Below are positions 10,084 through 19,153 of a stretch of 64,000 nucleotides of DNA, piece after piece (the first letter of the stretch is position 1; each line of letters starts with the position of its first letter). The notes beneath the pieces were generated by a model. That model was given only the letters and a program-made list of their open reading frames with translations, was not told the origin of the DNA and did no database searches. The position numbers and the translations under genes were made by a program. The stretch comes from DASRIA01 sp963768885 (GTDB taxonomy: Bacteria; Actinomycetota; Thermoleophilia; Solirubrobacterales; JBBDJG01): NCBI GenBank assembly GCA_963768885.1, contig CAVYJN010000007.1, positions 1 through 64,000 on the forward strand, read 5' to 3'.

Positions 10084-10671
10084 ATGGAAGCGTCGGCAGT
10101 TCGTACTGATGACCTCGCCCCGGATGCGGGCCGGCACTGGTGGTGGTTCCTGGTCTCGGGCACGGTGTGGGCGATCTTCGCGCTGACCGTGTTCCGCTTC
10201 GACATCAAGAGCGCCGGGGCGATCGGCGCCGTGGTCGCAATCGTCTGCATCGTCGCCGGCTTCCAGCAGTTCGCCTCCGTCGGCGTCTCCAGCACCGGCT
10301 GGAAGATCTTCCACGTGATCCTCGGGCTGTTGTTCGTGGCCGTCGGAGTCGTCGCGCTCGCCTATCCGCACCGGACCTTCGTGGAGGTCGCCGCGATCTT
10401 CGCGTTCTTCCTGGCGATCAAGGGCTTCTTCGACATCATGGTCGCGTTCATGACCCGCAACGAGACCGACCTCTGGTGGGTGATGCTGATCGTGGGGGTG
10501 GCCGAGATCCTGCTCGCCTTCTGGGCGGCGGGGAACTTCGGCCGCGAAGCCGTGCTGCTGATCGTGTGGGTCGGAGCCGCGGCGCTCGCGCATGCGGTCA
10601 CCGACTTCGTGCTCGCGGCGCGCCTGCACGGCCTGCGGCGGGGCTCCGGAGGGCGGCCGGCGCCGGCCTGA
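10084..10671 (+). CDS. DUF308/HdeD-family membrane protein
   Basis: A 195-residue protein with six predicted membrane helices in hairpin pairs, the layout of the HdeD/DUF308 family (acid-resistance-associated membrane proteins, molecular role unclear). A strong ribosome site AAGGAGG precedes the ATG by about seven bases. It is transcribed divergently from yebC and ends facing the enolase-superfamily gene, 11 bases away. Confidence 0.85.
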   Translation: MEASAVRTDDLAPDAGRHWWWFLVSGTVWAIFALTVFRFDIKSAGAIGAVVAIVCIVAGFQQFASVGVSSTGWKIFHVILGLLFVAVGVVALAYPHRTFVEVAAIFAFFLAIKGFFDIMVAFMTRNETDLWWVMLIVGVAEILLAFWAAGNFGREAVLLIVWVGAAALAHAVTDFVLAARLHGLRRGSGGRPAPA

Positions 10672-10682
10672 GCGCGGCCGGG

Positions 10683-11747
10683 CTACTCCCAGCGGAAGCC
10701 GGTCGCGCTCGGGCGCGGCTCGAGCGGGCTGCCGGGCAGGCCGTCGGGCGGGTCGTTGAGGTTGTAGCCGCCCGGCGCCACGTCGTTCGGGGTGTCCGGG
10801 TGGAACAGCGCCGCGAGGTACTGGATGTGGCCGCGGCCGGGGCCCAGCTCGAACTGGCCGCCGCCGTAGGCGCCGATGCCGCGCTCGGCGAGGTAGTCGT
10901 AGGCGTCCATCAGCGCTCTCACGCCGCCGAAGCGTGACGGCTTCACGTTCACCATCCGCGGCGGCCACGGCAGTGCCTCGATGTCGGCGATCGAGTGGAT
11001 CGGCGCGTCCCAGGTGAGCCGGTCCCGGACAGGCTCGAGCACGGGGCGTGTCTCGTCGGTGACGCCGGGGTCCTCGATCCATGCCTCCGGGAACGCCTCC
11101 AGCACCCGCCGGTAGAGGTCGGGGTCCGCCGGGTTGTCGACGACGGTGCCCGTGTAGAAGCTCTTGAGGTCGACCGAGTCGACCGCGCCCGTCTCGACCA
11201 GCTGCGCGATCAGCTCGTCGGTCCACGCGGGCGTCGGGTCGAGCTTGAACCTCAGGTCCGGGTAGCGCTCGAGCCGCTTGCGGACCGGGTCGAGCGTGGG
11301 CGGTTCCCCGAGGCGCAGCGAGACCACGAACGTGACGGGCCGCAGCTCACGGCCGAGCTCCTGCGCGAGCGTCTTCCCCGACTGGCGCAGCGCGAGGTCG
11401 AGCGCGGCGCTCTCGAAGGCCCAGCGGCGGTAGAGCCGCGACACGTCGCCGCGGACCGGCTCCGCGGGGAACAGGTCGAGCGACCCGACGTGGTCGAAGA
11501 AGGCGTCGAGCGTCCACGAGCCGGCGAGCTGCTGGACGGGGCCCGCATCCTGGAGCGCGACGTGGTCGAGCGCGTCGTAGGTGACGTCCTCGCCCACCCC
11601 CTCGTGGCCGCCGCCGTGCAGGTGGATCACCGTGGAAAGCCGCGTGAAGTCGCTCGACACGGCCTGCTCGAGCGGTTCGAGCGCGTATGCGGACACCTCC
11701 AGCGGGAGGCCGGCGAGCCGCTCGTACGTGGTGCCGTTCGTGCTCAC
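10683..11747 (-). CDS. Enolase-superfamily enzyme, substrate unknown
   Basis: A 354-residue protein with the enolase-superfamily capping domain followed by a modified TIM barrel. Candidate active-site residues are Lys in RFKLDP, metal ligands in SVDLKSF, AWIEDPG and TWDAP, and a possible base Lys in NVKPSRFGG, then GGGQFELGPGRG. Superfamily members abstract a proton alpha to a carboxylate (racemases, dehydratases, cycloisomerases). The GTG start overlaps the potC stop (GTGA), so it is the last gene of the polyamine-type ABC transporter operon. That context suggests a carboxylate or amino-acid substrate linked to the imported solute. I cannot assign the reaction. Confidence 0.8.
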   Translation of the reverse strand: MSTNGTTYERLAGLPLEVSAYALEPLEQAVSSDFTRLSTVIHLHGGGHEGVGEDVTYDALDHVALQDAGPVQQLAGSWTLDAFFDHVGSLDLFPAEPVRGDVSRLYRRWAFESAALDLALRQSGKTLAQELGRELRPVTFVVSLRLGEPPTLDPVRKRLERYPDLRFKLDPTPAWTDELIAQLVETGAVDSVDLKSFYTGTVVDNPADPDLYRRVLEAFPEAWIEDPGVTDETRPVLEPVRDRLTWDAPIHSIADIEALPWPPRMVNVKPSRFGGVRALMDAYDYLAERGIGAYGGGQFELGPGRGHIQYLAALFHPDTPNDVAPGGYNLNDPPDGLPGSPLEPRPSATGFRWE

Positions 11748-12592
11748 ACGCCCTCGTCGGGCAGAACGGCCGACATGCGCGCCGCGCGCCGCTGCTGCAA
11801 CACGGTCACGAGCATCAGGAACAGCGTCACGAAGAAGATCATCGTCGCGATGATGTTGATCTGCGGCGGGATCGCGACCCGCGCGGCGCCCCACACGAAC
11901 AGCGGGAACGTGATCGTCGAGCCGGCGTTGAAGTTCGTGATCACGAAGTCGTCGACCGACAGCGCGAACGTGAGCAGCGCCGCAGCCAGGACGCCGGGCG
12001 CGATCAGGGGCAACGTCACGCGCAGGAACGTCTGCAGCCCGTTGGCGCCCAGGTCCTGGGCCGCCTCCTCGAGATATCGGTCGAAGCCGATCAGCCTCGA
12101 CCTCACGGTCACGACCACGAAGCTGATGCTGAACATGACGTGGGCGATCAGGATCGTGGTGAATCCGGTCGCGTACCCGACCGACAGGAACAGCGACAGC
12201 AGCGACGCGCCCAGCACGACCTCGGGAGTTGCGAGCGGGATGAAGATGAACAGGTTCGTCGGGCCGCGCCCCCGGAACTGGTAGCGCACCAGCGCGAGCG
12301 CCATCATCGTGCCGAGGATGGTCGCGATCACCGTCGCGAGCGCCGCGATCTTCACCGAGTTCAACATCGCCTCCCCGATCCCCGGCACCCCGAACGGGTC
12401 CTGCCAGTTCTTGAGCGTGAAGCCCTGCCAGGTGAAGTTGAAGCGGCTCTGGGTGTCGTTGAACGAGAACAGGATGATGATCGCGATCGGGAACAGCAGG
12501 TAGAGCAGCGCCAGCCCCGCGTACACGTTCAGCGACTGGTTCAACACGCCGCGCCCGAAGGCGAGCAGACGCGGGTGGCGCACAGCGCGCAC
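11744..12592 (-). CDS. potC: Spermidine/putrescine-type ABC transporter permease PotC
   Basis: A 282-residue inner-membrane permease with six predicted helices and the binding-protein-dependent transport signature loop (EEAAQDLGANGLQTFLRVTLP, in which EAA and G are conserved). It pairs with PotB. The GTG start is at 12592. However, an ATG at 12623 overlaps the potB stop (TGATG) in a different frame, so a one-base insertion between 12592 and 12623 may hide the true, coupled start. The stop overlaps the enolase-superfamily gene. Confidence 0.9.
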   Translation of the reverse strand: MRAVRHPRLLAFGRGVLNQSLNVYAGLALLYLLFPIAIIILFSFNDTQSRFNFTWQGFTLKNWQDPFGVPGIGEAMLNSVKIAALATVIATILGTMMALALVRYQFRGRGPTNLFIFIPLATPEVVLGASLLSLFLSVGYATGFTTILIAHVMFSISFVVVTVRSRLIGFDRYLEEAAQDLGANGLQTFLRVTLPLIAPGVLAAALLTFALSVDDFVITNFNAGSTITFPLFVWGAARVAIPPQINIIATMIFFVTLFLMLVTVLQQRRAARMSAVLPDEGV

Positions 12593-12622
12593 TCTGCGGG
12601 CGCGTCACGGTCGCGGCCTCCA

Positions 12623-13492
12623 TCAGCGCGCCTCCGCGCCCATCAGCGACTCGGTGCCGGCGACCTTCGCCCAGATCAGCACCATCACGAGGATCACCGC
12701 CATCAAGACGAACGACAGCGCCGCCGCGGTCGGGTAGTCGGTCAGCTCCAGGTATCTGCTCTGGATCACGTTGCCGATCATCGTCTGGCGCGGGGTGCCG
12801 AGCAGCTCGGCGTTGATGAAGTCACCGGCCGCGGGAATGAACGTCAGCAGCACGCCCGCCACGACGCCCGGCATCGACAGCGGCAATGTCACACGCGTGA
12901 AGACGGCGCGGCGCGTGCCGTAGAGGTCGTAGCCGGCCTCGAGCATCCGCGGGTCGATCCGCTCGAGGCTCGCGTACAGCGGCAGGATCATGAAGGGCAG
13001 GAAGTTGTAGGTGATGCCCGCGATCACCGCCCCGCTCGTCGCAAGGATGTGGCCGTTGTCGCCCAGCAGCCCGACCGCCTTCAACGTGTCCACGACGGCG
13101 CCGTTGTCCGCAAGGATCGTCTCCCACGACAGCGTGCGGATCAGGTAGGTCACGAAGAACGGCAGGATCACGAGCAGCAACAGCGCCGTCTTCCACTTGC
13201 CCCCGCGGAACGCGATCGCGTACGCGAGCGGATAGCCGATCGCGAGCGCGATCAGCGTGGCCGTGCCGGCGTACACGAACGACCGGATGAACTGCTCGTC
13301 GTAGTTCTTGATCGCGTCCGTGTACGTCTCGAAATGCCAGTTGAACTGGTAGCCGGTGAAGATCGTCCCGGTCTCGAGCGACGTGCGCCCCATGTAATAG
13401 AGCGGCACGAGGAAGAAGAACACCAGCCACAGCAGGCCCGGCGCGAGCAGCAGGTACGGCAGGAGCCCCCGATGCCTCTGGAAGAAGGTCAC
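12623..13492 (-). CDS. potB: Spermidine/putrescine-type ABC transporter permease PotB
   Basis: A 289-residue permease with six predicted membrane helices. It has the N-terminal LLLAPGLLWLVFFFLVPL segment and the cytoplasmic EAA-type loop (EAGYDLYGTRRAVFTRVTLP). It matches the PotB/PotH family, which imports polyamines with PotA, PotC and PotD. The ATG lies just after the potD stop (13520) on the same strand. Confidence 0.93.
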   Translation of the reverse strand: MTFFQRHRGLLPYLLLAPGLLWLVFFFLVPLYYMGRTSLETGTIFTGYQFNWHFETYTDAIKNYDEQFIRSFVYAGTATLIALAIGYPLAYAIAFRGGKWKTALLLLVILPFFVTYLIRTLSWETILADNGAVVDTLKAVGLLGDNGHILATSGAVIAGITYNFLPFMILPLYASLERIDPRMLEAGYDLYGTRRAVFTRVTLPLSMPGVVAGVLLTFIPAAGDFINAELLGTPRQTMIGNVIQSRYLELTDYPTAAALSFVLMAVILVMVLIWAKVAGTESLMGAEAR

Positions 13493-13519
13493 GGCGGGCT
13501 CCCCCCGCGGTCGTCTCGG

Positions 13520-14717
13520 CTAGGCGCCGATGGCGCGCTGGAAGGCGGCGTCGATCTCCGCCTCGTCCTCCGGCGAGAACGTGTTGAAGTTGTGCGTCTT
13601 GGCCAGGTCCGGGAACACGAGCTCGTTCTCGGCGATGCTCCGGATCGGTCTTCTCGAGCACCGCCTTGACGCCCTTCGACCGGCGACACGTAGTTGATGT
13701 ATGCCGTGAGCTGGGCGGCGATCTTCGGGTCGTACACGAAGTCCATGTACTTCTCGGCCGTGAACGCGTGTGGAGCGCCGACCGGGATCTGCATGGAGTC
13801 CGTGAAGATCATGAAGCCCTCGTCGGGCTGCGAATAGCCGACGTTCTTGTTGTCGAGGGCCATCTGTGGCGCGTCCCCGGACCAGCCGAGGATCAGCGAG
13901 GAGTCGCCGCGGGCGATGTCGCTTGTGTACTCGTTGCCGGTGAACTTCCGGATCTGGCCGTCCTTGGAGGCCTTCTCGATCTTGTCGATCGCCTGCATCA
14001 CCTGGTCCTTGGTCGCGTCGTCGGGCTTGATGCCCTCCGCCGAGCAGCACGGAGCCGACCGTGTCTCGCATCTCGGTGAGCATCGTGACCTTGCCCTTGA
14101 ACTTGGGGTCGAACAGGGCGTCGAGCGTGGTGACGTCGCCGCCGGTCAGGTCCTTGCGGTAGATCAGCAGCACCTGGCCCGTCTGCCATGGCACCGAGAA
14201 CTCACGCTTGGGGTCGAACTCGGGGCTGGCGACGGCAGGCTCGATGTTCTTCACGACGTTCGGCATCGCCGACTTGTCGAGCTTCTGGACGTAGCCGAGC
14301 TGCTTCATCCGGTTGGCCATCCAGTCGGTCACGACGTGCAGGTCGCGGCCGCCCGAGTTGCCCGGCGGCGTACTGCTGGCGCACCTTGCCGAAGAACTCG
14401 ACGTTGTCGTTGATCTCCTCGACGTACTTGACCTTGGTGCCGTACTTGTCCTGGAACTGGTCGAGCGTCGGGTGGCTCTTGCCCTTCACGTCCATGTAGT
14501 ACGACCAGTTCGCGAAGGTCATGTTCTTGGCGATCTCGCCCTTGGGGATCGTCTTCGCCGAGTCCGCGGACCCGCCGTCGTCGCCGCACGCGGCGAGGAA
14601 GCCGATCACGCCGAGGCTCATGGCGCCCGCGCCCGCGCGCCTCATCAGGGTCCTGCGGCTGAGGCCGGAGGCCGTCATCGCATCGATCGCGCGCTCGATG
14701 TCCCATTCGTTGCTCAA
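13520..14717 (-). CDS. potD: Polyamine-type ABC substrate-binding lipoprotein PotD (four frameshifts as read)
   Basis: A periplasmic-type solute-binding protein of about 397 residues once repaired. The N-terminus has SRRTLMRRAGAG (twin-arginine-like) and a lipobox LAACG, so it is a membrane-anchored lipoprotein. Homology runs through three frames: to QQYAAG (about 14360), then GGRDLHVVTDWM to DTVGSVLL (about 14045), then EGIKPDD (in the third frame) to YINYVSPVEG (about 13665), then SIAENELVFPDLAKTHNF to the TAG at 13520. All four steps are one-base insertions (for example GGG for GG). The TTG start overlaps the potA stop (TTGA) and has GAGGAGAG upstream. I infer sequence errors, because the neighbouring permeases are intact. 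Confidence 0.88.
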
Positions 14718-15934
14718 CTTCTCTCCTCTCGATTTGCGCCCGGTGCCTGCGCCAACGTCAGCGCATCATCGGGGAGCTCATTGTGATCCTCGCCCGCGGG
14801 CGAGGCGCCGTTCGCGGCGACGACATGCATGTGCTCTGGCATCCACGACAGCCGCACCCGCGCGCCCGCGCCCGGAAGTGTCTGGCGCTGCGCCTCGTCG
14901 GCGTTGGGAACCAGCACGGTGAGCGGGACGTCGCCGGAAATCTTCACGATCATCTGGGTCGCGGTCCCGAGGTACACGGCCGACTCGACCACGCCCTCGA
15001 CGCTCGGCTGCCCGGGCGGGGCGGGCTCGTCGACCAGCGCGACCCGCAGCTTCTCGGGGCGCACGACCGCATGGCAGTGCTCGCCCTGCCGCACTCCGCC
15101 TCCCCGCGTCGTGACGGTCGGGCCGCTTTCGAGCCTCAGCCGCACCTCACCGTCGCCGGCCGACTCGACCTGTGCCGGCATCAGGTTCGACACCCCGATG
15201 AACCCGGCGACGAAGCTGGTCCGCGGGCGCTCGTACACGTCCTCGGGCGCCGCGAGCTGCTCGACCACGCCGCGGTTCATGACCGCGATGCGGTCCGACA
15301 TCGTGAGCGCCTCCTCCTGGTCGTGCGTCACGTAGACGAACGTGATGCCGACATCGCGCTGGATGCCCTTCAGCTCGACCTGGAGCCCCTTGCGCAGCTT
15401 CAGGTCGAGGGCGCCGAGCGGCTCGTCGAGCAGCAGCACCGCGGGCCGGTTGATCAGCGCCCGCGCGAGCGCCACGCGCTGCTGCTGGCCGCCGGAGAGC
15501 TGGCGCGGCTTGCGATTCGCCTCCGCCCCGAGGCCGACCCGCTCGAGCTCCTCGCGCACGCGGCGGCGCACCTCGTCCTTGGCGACGCGCTTGCGCCGCA
15601 GGCCGAAGCCGACGTTGTCCTGGACGCTCAGGTGCGGGAACAGCGCGTAGCTCTGGAAGACCGTGTTGGTGGGCCGCTTGAACGGGGGCACGCCCTCCAC
15701 GTCGGTGCCGTCGATCAGAATCCGGCCCTCGGTGGGCACCTCGAAGCCGGCCACCATGCGCAGGGTCGTGGTCTTCCCGCAGCCGCTCGGGCCGAGCAGC
15801 GTGAAGAACTCGCCGGCGCGGATCTCGAGGCTCAGGTCCCGCACCGCCGGGAAGTCACCGAAGCGCTTGGTCACGCCCTCGAGTTCGACGCTCGGGCGCG
15901 ACGCGCCGTCAGCGCGATCGGCTGTTGCGCTCAC
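14714..15934 (-). CDS. potA: Polyamine-type ABC transporter ATP-binding protein PotA
   Basis: An ABC ATPase that powers the PotBC permeases. Visible are Walker A GPSGCGKTT, Q-loop FQSYALFPHL, signature LSGGQQQR, Walker B VLLLDEPLGALD and H-loop THDQEEAL. A C-terminal TOBE domain (WMPEHMHVVAANG region) is typical of PotA/CysA-type importers. The GTG at 15934 gives the usual short leader before VELEGVTKRFG. An ATG at 15988 would add 18 residues but has no ribosome site. It is the first gene of the operon potA-D-B-C-enolase. Confidence 0.93.
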   Translation of the reverse strand: MSATADRADGASRPSVELEGVTKRFGDFPAVRDLSLEIRAGEFFTLLGPSGCGKTTTLRMVAGFEVPTEGRILIDGTDVEGVPPFKRPTNTVFQSYALFPHLSVQDNVGFGLRRKRVAKDEVRRRVREELERVGLGAEANRKPRQLSGGQQQRVALARALINRPAVLLLDEPLGALDLKLRKGLQVELKGIQRDVGITFVYVTHDQEEALTMSDRIAVMNRGVVEQLAAPEDVYERPRTSFVAGFIGVSNLMPAQVESAGDGEVRLRLESGPTVTTRGGGVRQGEHCHAVVRPEKLRVALVDEPAPPGQPSVEGVVESAVYLGTATQMIVKISGDVPLTVLVPNADEAQRQTLPGAGARVRLSWMPEHMHVVAANGASPAGEDHNELPDDALTLAQAPGANREERS

Positions 15935-15989
15935 TCTCCGCTGCTTCCCTCGGTCGGCGCCGGATTCGGTCCGCATGAGCATCAGCACG

Positions 15990-16006
15990 GCTACACGCTA
16001 TGTAGC
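15990..16006. promoter_or_regulatory. Inverted repeat upstream of potA (possible operator)
   Basis: GCTACA-CGCTA-TGTAGC is a six-base perfect inverted repeat with a five-base centre, just upstream of potA in the divergent region. Position and symmetry fit an operator for a dimeric regulator. The PucR-type protein encoded at 17603 is an obvious candidate, but this is inference. Confidence 0.4.
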
Positions 16007-16113
16007 GCTCAGGACGCCTGCAATGGGCGACGGTCCTAAAGATGAGTGAAGCCATTGTCCCGGTCGAATAATTAAATCAGTCGGATTTGGCCCAAGAGCC
16101 GGTCGCAACCGCC

Positions 16114-16146
16114 TTGTCTCTGCTCCTAAGCAGCTATAACGTTATA
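16114..16146 (+). promoter_or_regulatory. Candidate promoter and palindrome before the aminotransferase gene
   Basis: TTGTCT (16114-16119) and TATAAC (16135-16140) are spaced by 15 bases, a little short for a -35/-10 pair, and lie 49 bases before the start codon. TATAAC is half of a perfect 12-base palindrome TATAACGTTATA (16135-16146). A five-base inverted repeat CTGCT/AGCAG (16120-16133) fills the spacer. The surrounding 200 bases are AT-richer than the genes and hold no coding sequence. A regulator binding here could control both divergent operons. Confidence 0.45.
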
Positions 16147-16188
16147 CGTGCCGTCGAGTGGCATCCAAGTTCAGCGAGGAGGAGCGTG

Positions 16189-17586
16189 ATGGCAGCCAAC
16201 GTGGGAGTCGAAGAGGCCGCGCCACGCGGGACCCGGGGAAGCGACCTCCAGGAGCTGGCCAAGCGCCATCTCTGGATGCACTTCACGCGCATGGGCTCAT
16301 ATCGCGACCACGAGGTCCCCGTGATCGTGCGAGGCGAGGGGTGCTACGTCTTCGACGAGCACGGGAAGCGCTATCTGGACGGCCTCTCGGCCCTCTTCTG
16401 CGTCAACGCCGGCCACGGCCGCGCGGAGCTCGGCGAGGCGGCGGCACGCCAGGCCCGCGAGCTCGGCTTCTACGTCAACTGGAGCTACGCGCATCCGCCT
16501 GCGATCGAGCTGGCCGCGCGCATTGCCGACCTCGCCCCCGGGGACCTCAACCGGGTCTTCTTCACGTCCGGCGGATCCGAGGCGGTCGAGTCCGCGTGGA
16601 AGCTCGCGCGCAACTACCACCACGTCCGCGGAGAGTCCAAGCGCACCAAGATCATCGCCCGCGAGCTGGCCTACCACGGCACCACCCTGGGCGCGCTCGC
16701 CGCGACCGGCCTGACCTCGCTGCGCGCCCAGTTCGAGCCGCTCACCCCCGGCGGCTGCCACGTCCCGAACACGAACAGCTACCGCTGGCCGGCCGATCGC
16801 GACCCGCTCTGGGCGGCCGACGCGATCGAGGAGCGGATCCTGTTCGAAGGGCCCGAGACCGTCGCCGCGGTGATCCTCGAGCCGGTTCAGAACGCGGGCG
16901 GCTGCTTCGTGCCGCAGGACGGCTACTTCCAGCGGGTGCGCGAGATCTGCGACCGCCACGGCGTGCTGCTGATCTCCGACGAGGTGATCTGCACCTGGGG
17001 CCGCATCGGCCACTACTTCGGATCGCAGCGCTACGGCTACCAGCCGGACATCATCACGACGGCGAAGGCGCTCACCTCCGCATACGCCCCGATGGGCGCG
17101 ATGATCGTGTCGGACCGCGTCGCGGAGCCGTTCATGAAGGGCACGGCGATGTTCGCGCACGGCTTCACGTTCGGCGCCCACCCGATCGCGGCGGCGGTCG
17201 CGCTCGCGACACTCGACATCTACGAGCGCGAGGACCTGCCCGGGCACGTGCTCGCCCACGAGGACGAGTTCCGCGCGTCGCTCGAGCGGCTGCGCGACCT
17301 GCCGATCGTCGGCGACGTGCGCGGCGCCGGCTACTTCCAGGCGATCGAGCTCGTCAAGGACAAGGAGACCAAGGAGAGCTTCGACAGCGACGAGTCCGAG
17401 AAGCTGCTGCGCGGGTTCCTGTCGGGCGAGCTCTACCGCCGCGGGCTGATCTGCCGTGCCGACGATCGCGGCGACCCGGTGGTGCAGCTTTCCCCGCCGC
17501 TGATCGCGGGGCCCGAGCAGTTCCAGGAGATCGAGACCATCCTGCGCGACGTGCTGAGCGAGGCGTGGGACCGGATGGCCGCCTGA
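16189..17586 (+). CDS. Class III aminotransferase, putrescine/polyamine:pyruvate type (likely)
   Basis: A 465-residue PLP enzyme (fold type I, omega-aminotransferase class). The PLP lysine is in TTAKALTSAY, the cofactor Asp in LLISDEVICTWGR, and the glycine-rich segment is FFTSGGSEAVESAWKLAR. The ATG at 16189 follows GAGGAGG. Family members of this type (SpuC, YhxA-like) transfer the amino group of putrescine, beta-alanine or similar amines to pyruvate, giving alanine. The nearby alanine dehydrogenase and aminoaldehyde dehydrogenase fit this. Substrate identity is inferred from context. Confidence 0.88.
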   Translation: MAANVGVEEAAPRGTRGSDLQELAKRHLWMHFTRMGSYRDHEVPVIVRGEGCYVFDEHGKRYLDGLSALFCVNAGHGRAELGEAAARQARELGFYVNWSYAHPPAIELAARIADLAPGDLNRVFFTSGGSEAVESAWKLARNYHHVRGESKRTKIIARELAYHGTTLGALAATGLTSLRAQFEPLTPGGCHVPNTNSYRWPADRDPLWAADAIEERILFEGPETVAAVILEPVQNAGGCFVPQDGYFQRVREICDRHGVLLISDEVICTWGRIGHYFGSQRYGYQPDIITTAKALTSAYAPMGAMIVSDRVAEPFMKGTAMFAHGFTFGAHPIAAAVALATLDIYEREDLPGHVLAHEDEFRASLERLRDLPIVGDVRGAGYFQAIELVKDKETKESFDSDESEKLLRGFLSGELYRRGLICRADDRGDPVVQLSPPLIAGPEQFQEIETILRDVLSEAWDRMAA

Positions 17587-17602
17587 ACGTGGTGGATCGG
17601 GG

Positions 17603-19153
17603 ATGCTGACCGTTCAGAGCCTGCTGGACGAGCTGGGGCTCTCGGCGCTGACCGGGAAGGAGGCGGCCGAGTCGCCGATCCGCTGGGTCCACATCAGCGA
17701 GCTGCTCGACCCCACGCCGTGGATGTCCGGGGGCGAGCTGCTGCTCACGACCGGGATCCAGCTGCACACCGAGGACCAGCAGCGCGCGTTCGTGCGCCTG
17801 CTGGTCGACCATCACCTCGCCGGGCTGGGCTTCGCGACCGGCATCGATCACGAGAGCGTCCCGCCCGCGATCCTCGAGGAGGCAGAGCGCCATGGCTTCC
17901 CGCTGTTCGAGGTGCCCTACGAGATGCCGTTCATCGCGATCACGGAGAAGGCGTTCGCGCGCCTCGTGAACGAGCAGTACGAGGTGCTGCAGCGCGGCAT
18001 CGCAGTCCATCGCCGCCTCGAGCAGCTGGTGCTCGAGCAGCGCGGCCTCCAGGAGGTCGCGCGGGCGCTGTCGGCGGCGATCGGAGGGACGATCGTGATG
18101 CTGGACTGGCACGGCGAGCAGATGGCCTCCGCCAACTTCCGCCGCGAGCTCTCGCCCCCGGTGCTCGAGTCCATCCGCGCGGAGGCGGATGCGCGCAACG
18201 AGTCCGGGCGCCCGATCTCCTTCGAGCCGGCCCACGACGACCTCGCGGGCCGTGCGCTCGCGCTTCCGGTCGCGGCCGAGCCGCAGGGCGGTCCGCGCGC
18301 GTGGATCATCGCGATCAGGGACACCGGCGGGCTCGGCGAGTTCGAGCGGCTGATCCTGCAGCAGGCGGTGACGATCGTCGCCCTCGAGCTGATGCGGCGC
18401 CGCGTCGTGCGCGACACCGAGCGCCGCCTCGCGGGCGACATCCTCGCCGAGCTGGTCGCCGGCGAGCTCGACGAGAGCGAGCTGCGCGGGCGCCTGCGTC
18501 CCTTCGGAGTCGGATCGCGCGCCGCCGTGCTGGTCTTCGCGCTCGGCGATCCCGAGGCCGCCGAGACCACGCTCGAGGCGGCGATCGTCGAGGCCGGCGG
18601 CCCCGCGCTCGTCGCGAGTCGCGACGGCCTGCTCTGCGCGATCGTGGACGGATCGGTAGAGGACCCGATCGCGCTCGCGGCGAAGGCGCGGGCAGCGCTC
18701 GCGCGAGAGCACGGGACCGTCCGCGCCGCGACCAGCCGGGTCTCGGACGTCGCGGAGCTGAAGCGCTCGTTCTTCGAAGCGCGGTACGCGCTCGAGGCCA
18801 CGGCGATCATGGACGGGCACGCACCCGAGGTGTCGTCCTGGCGTGACCTCGGCGCCCTCCAGTTCCTGCTGTCCGTCCAGGAGGACGAGGCTCTGCGGCT
18901 GTTCTGCGAAAGCGTGCTCGGTCCGATCGAGAACGGCGAGGGGGAGTACGGCGGCGAGCTGCTGCGCTCGCTCGAGGCGTTCGTGGAGCACAACGGGCAA
19001 TGGGAGCGCGCCGCCCGTGAGCTCTACTGCCACCGCCACACCCTGCGCTATCGGATCCGGCGCATCGAGCAGCTCACGGGCCGCGATCTCTCGAGCGCCC
19101 GTGACCGGATCGAGTTCTGGCTCGCACTGAAGGCGCGGGAGCTGGTCGGATGA
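17603..19153 (+). CDS. PucR-family transcriptional regulator
   Basis: A 516-residue regulator. The N-terminal PucR domain (LTVQSLLDELGL through GGELLLTTGIQL) is followed by a GGDEF-like/CdaR middle region. The C-terminal PucR-type helix-turn-helix is HNGQWERAARELYCHRHTL followed by RYRIRRIEQLTG. Family members sense nitrogen-containing metabolites and activate catabolic genes. It starts 17 bases after the aminotransferase gene and its stop overlaps the next gene (ATGA), so it is probably the local regulator of the amine catabolism locus. Confidence 0.92.
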   Translation: MLTVQSLLDELGLSALTGKEAAESPIRWVHISELLDPTPWMSGGELLLTTGIQLHTEDQQRAFVRLLVDHHLAGLGFATGIDHESVPPAILEEAERHGFPLFEVPYEMPFIAITEKAFARLVNEQYEVLQRGIAVHRRLEQLVLEQRGLQEVARALSAAIGGTIVMLDWHGEQMASANFRRELSPPVLESIRAEADARNESGRPISFEPAHDDLAGRALALPVAAEPQGGPRAWIIAIRDTGGLGEFERLILQQAVTIVALELMRRRVVRDTERRLAGDILAELVAGELDESELRGRLRPFGVGSRAAVLVFALGDPEAAETTLEAAIVEAGGPALVASRDGLLCAIVDGSVEDPIALAAKARAALAREHGTVRAATSRVSDVAELKRSFFEARYALEATAIMDGHAPEVSSWRDLGALQFLLSVQEDEALRLFCESVLGPIENGEGEYGGELLRSLEAFVEHNGQWERAARELYCHRHTLRYRIRRIEQLTGRDLSSARDRIEFWLALKARELVG

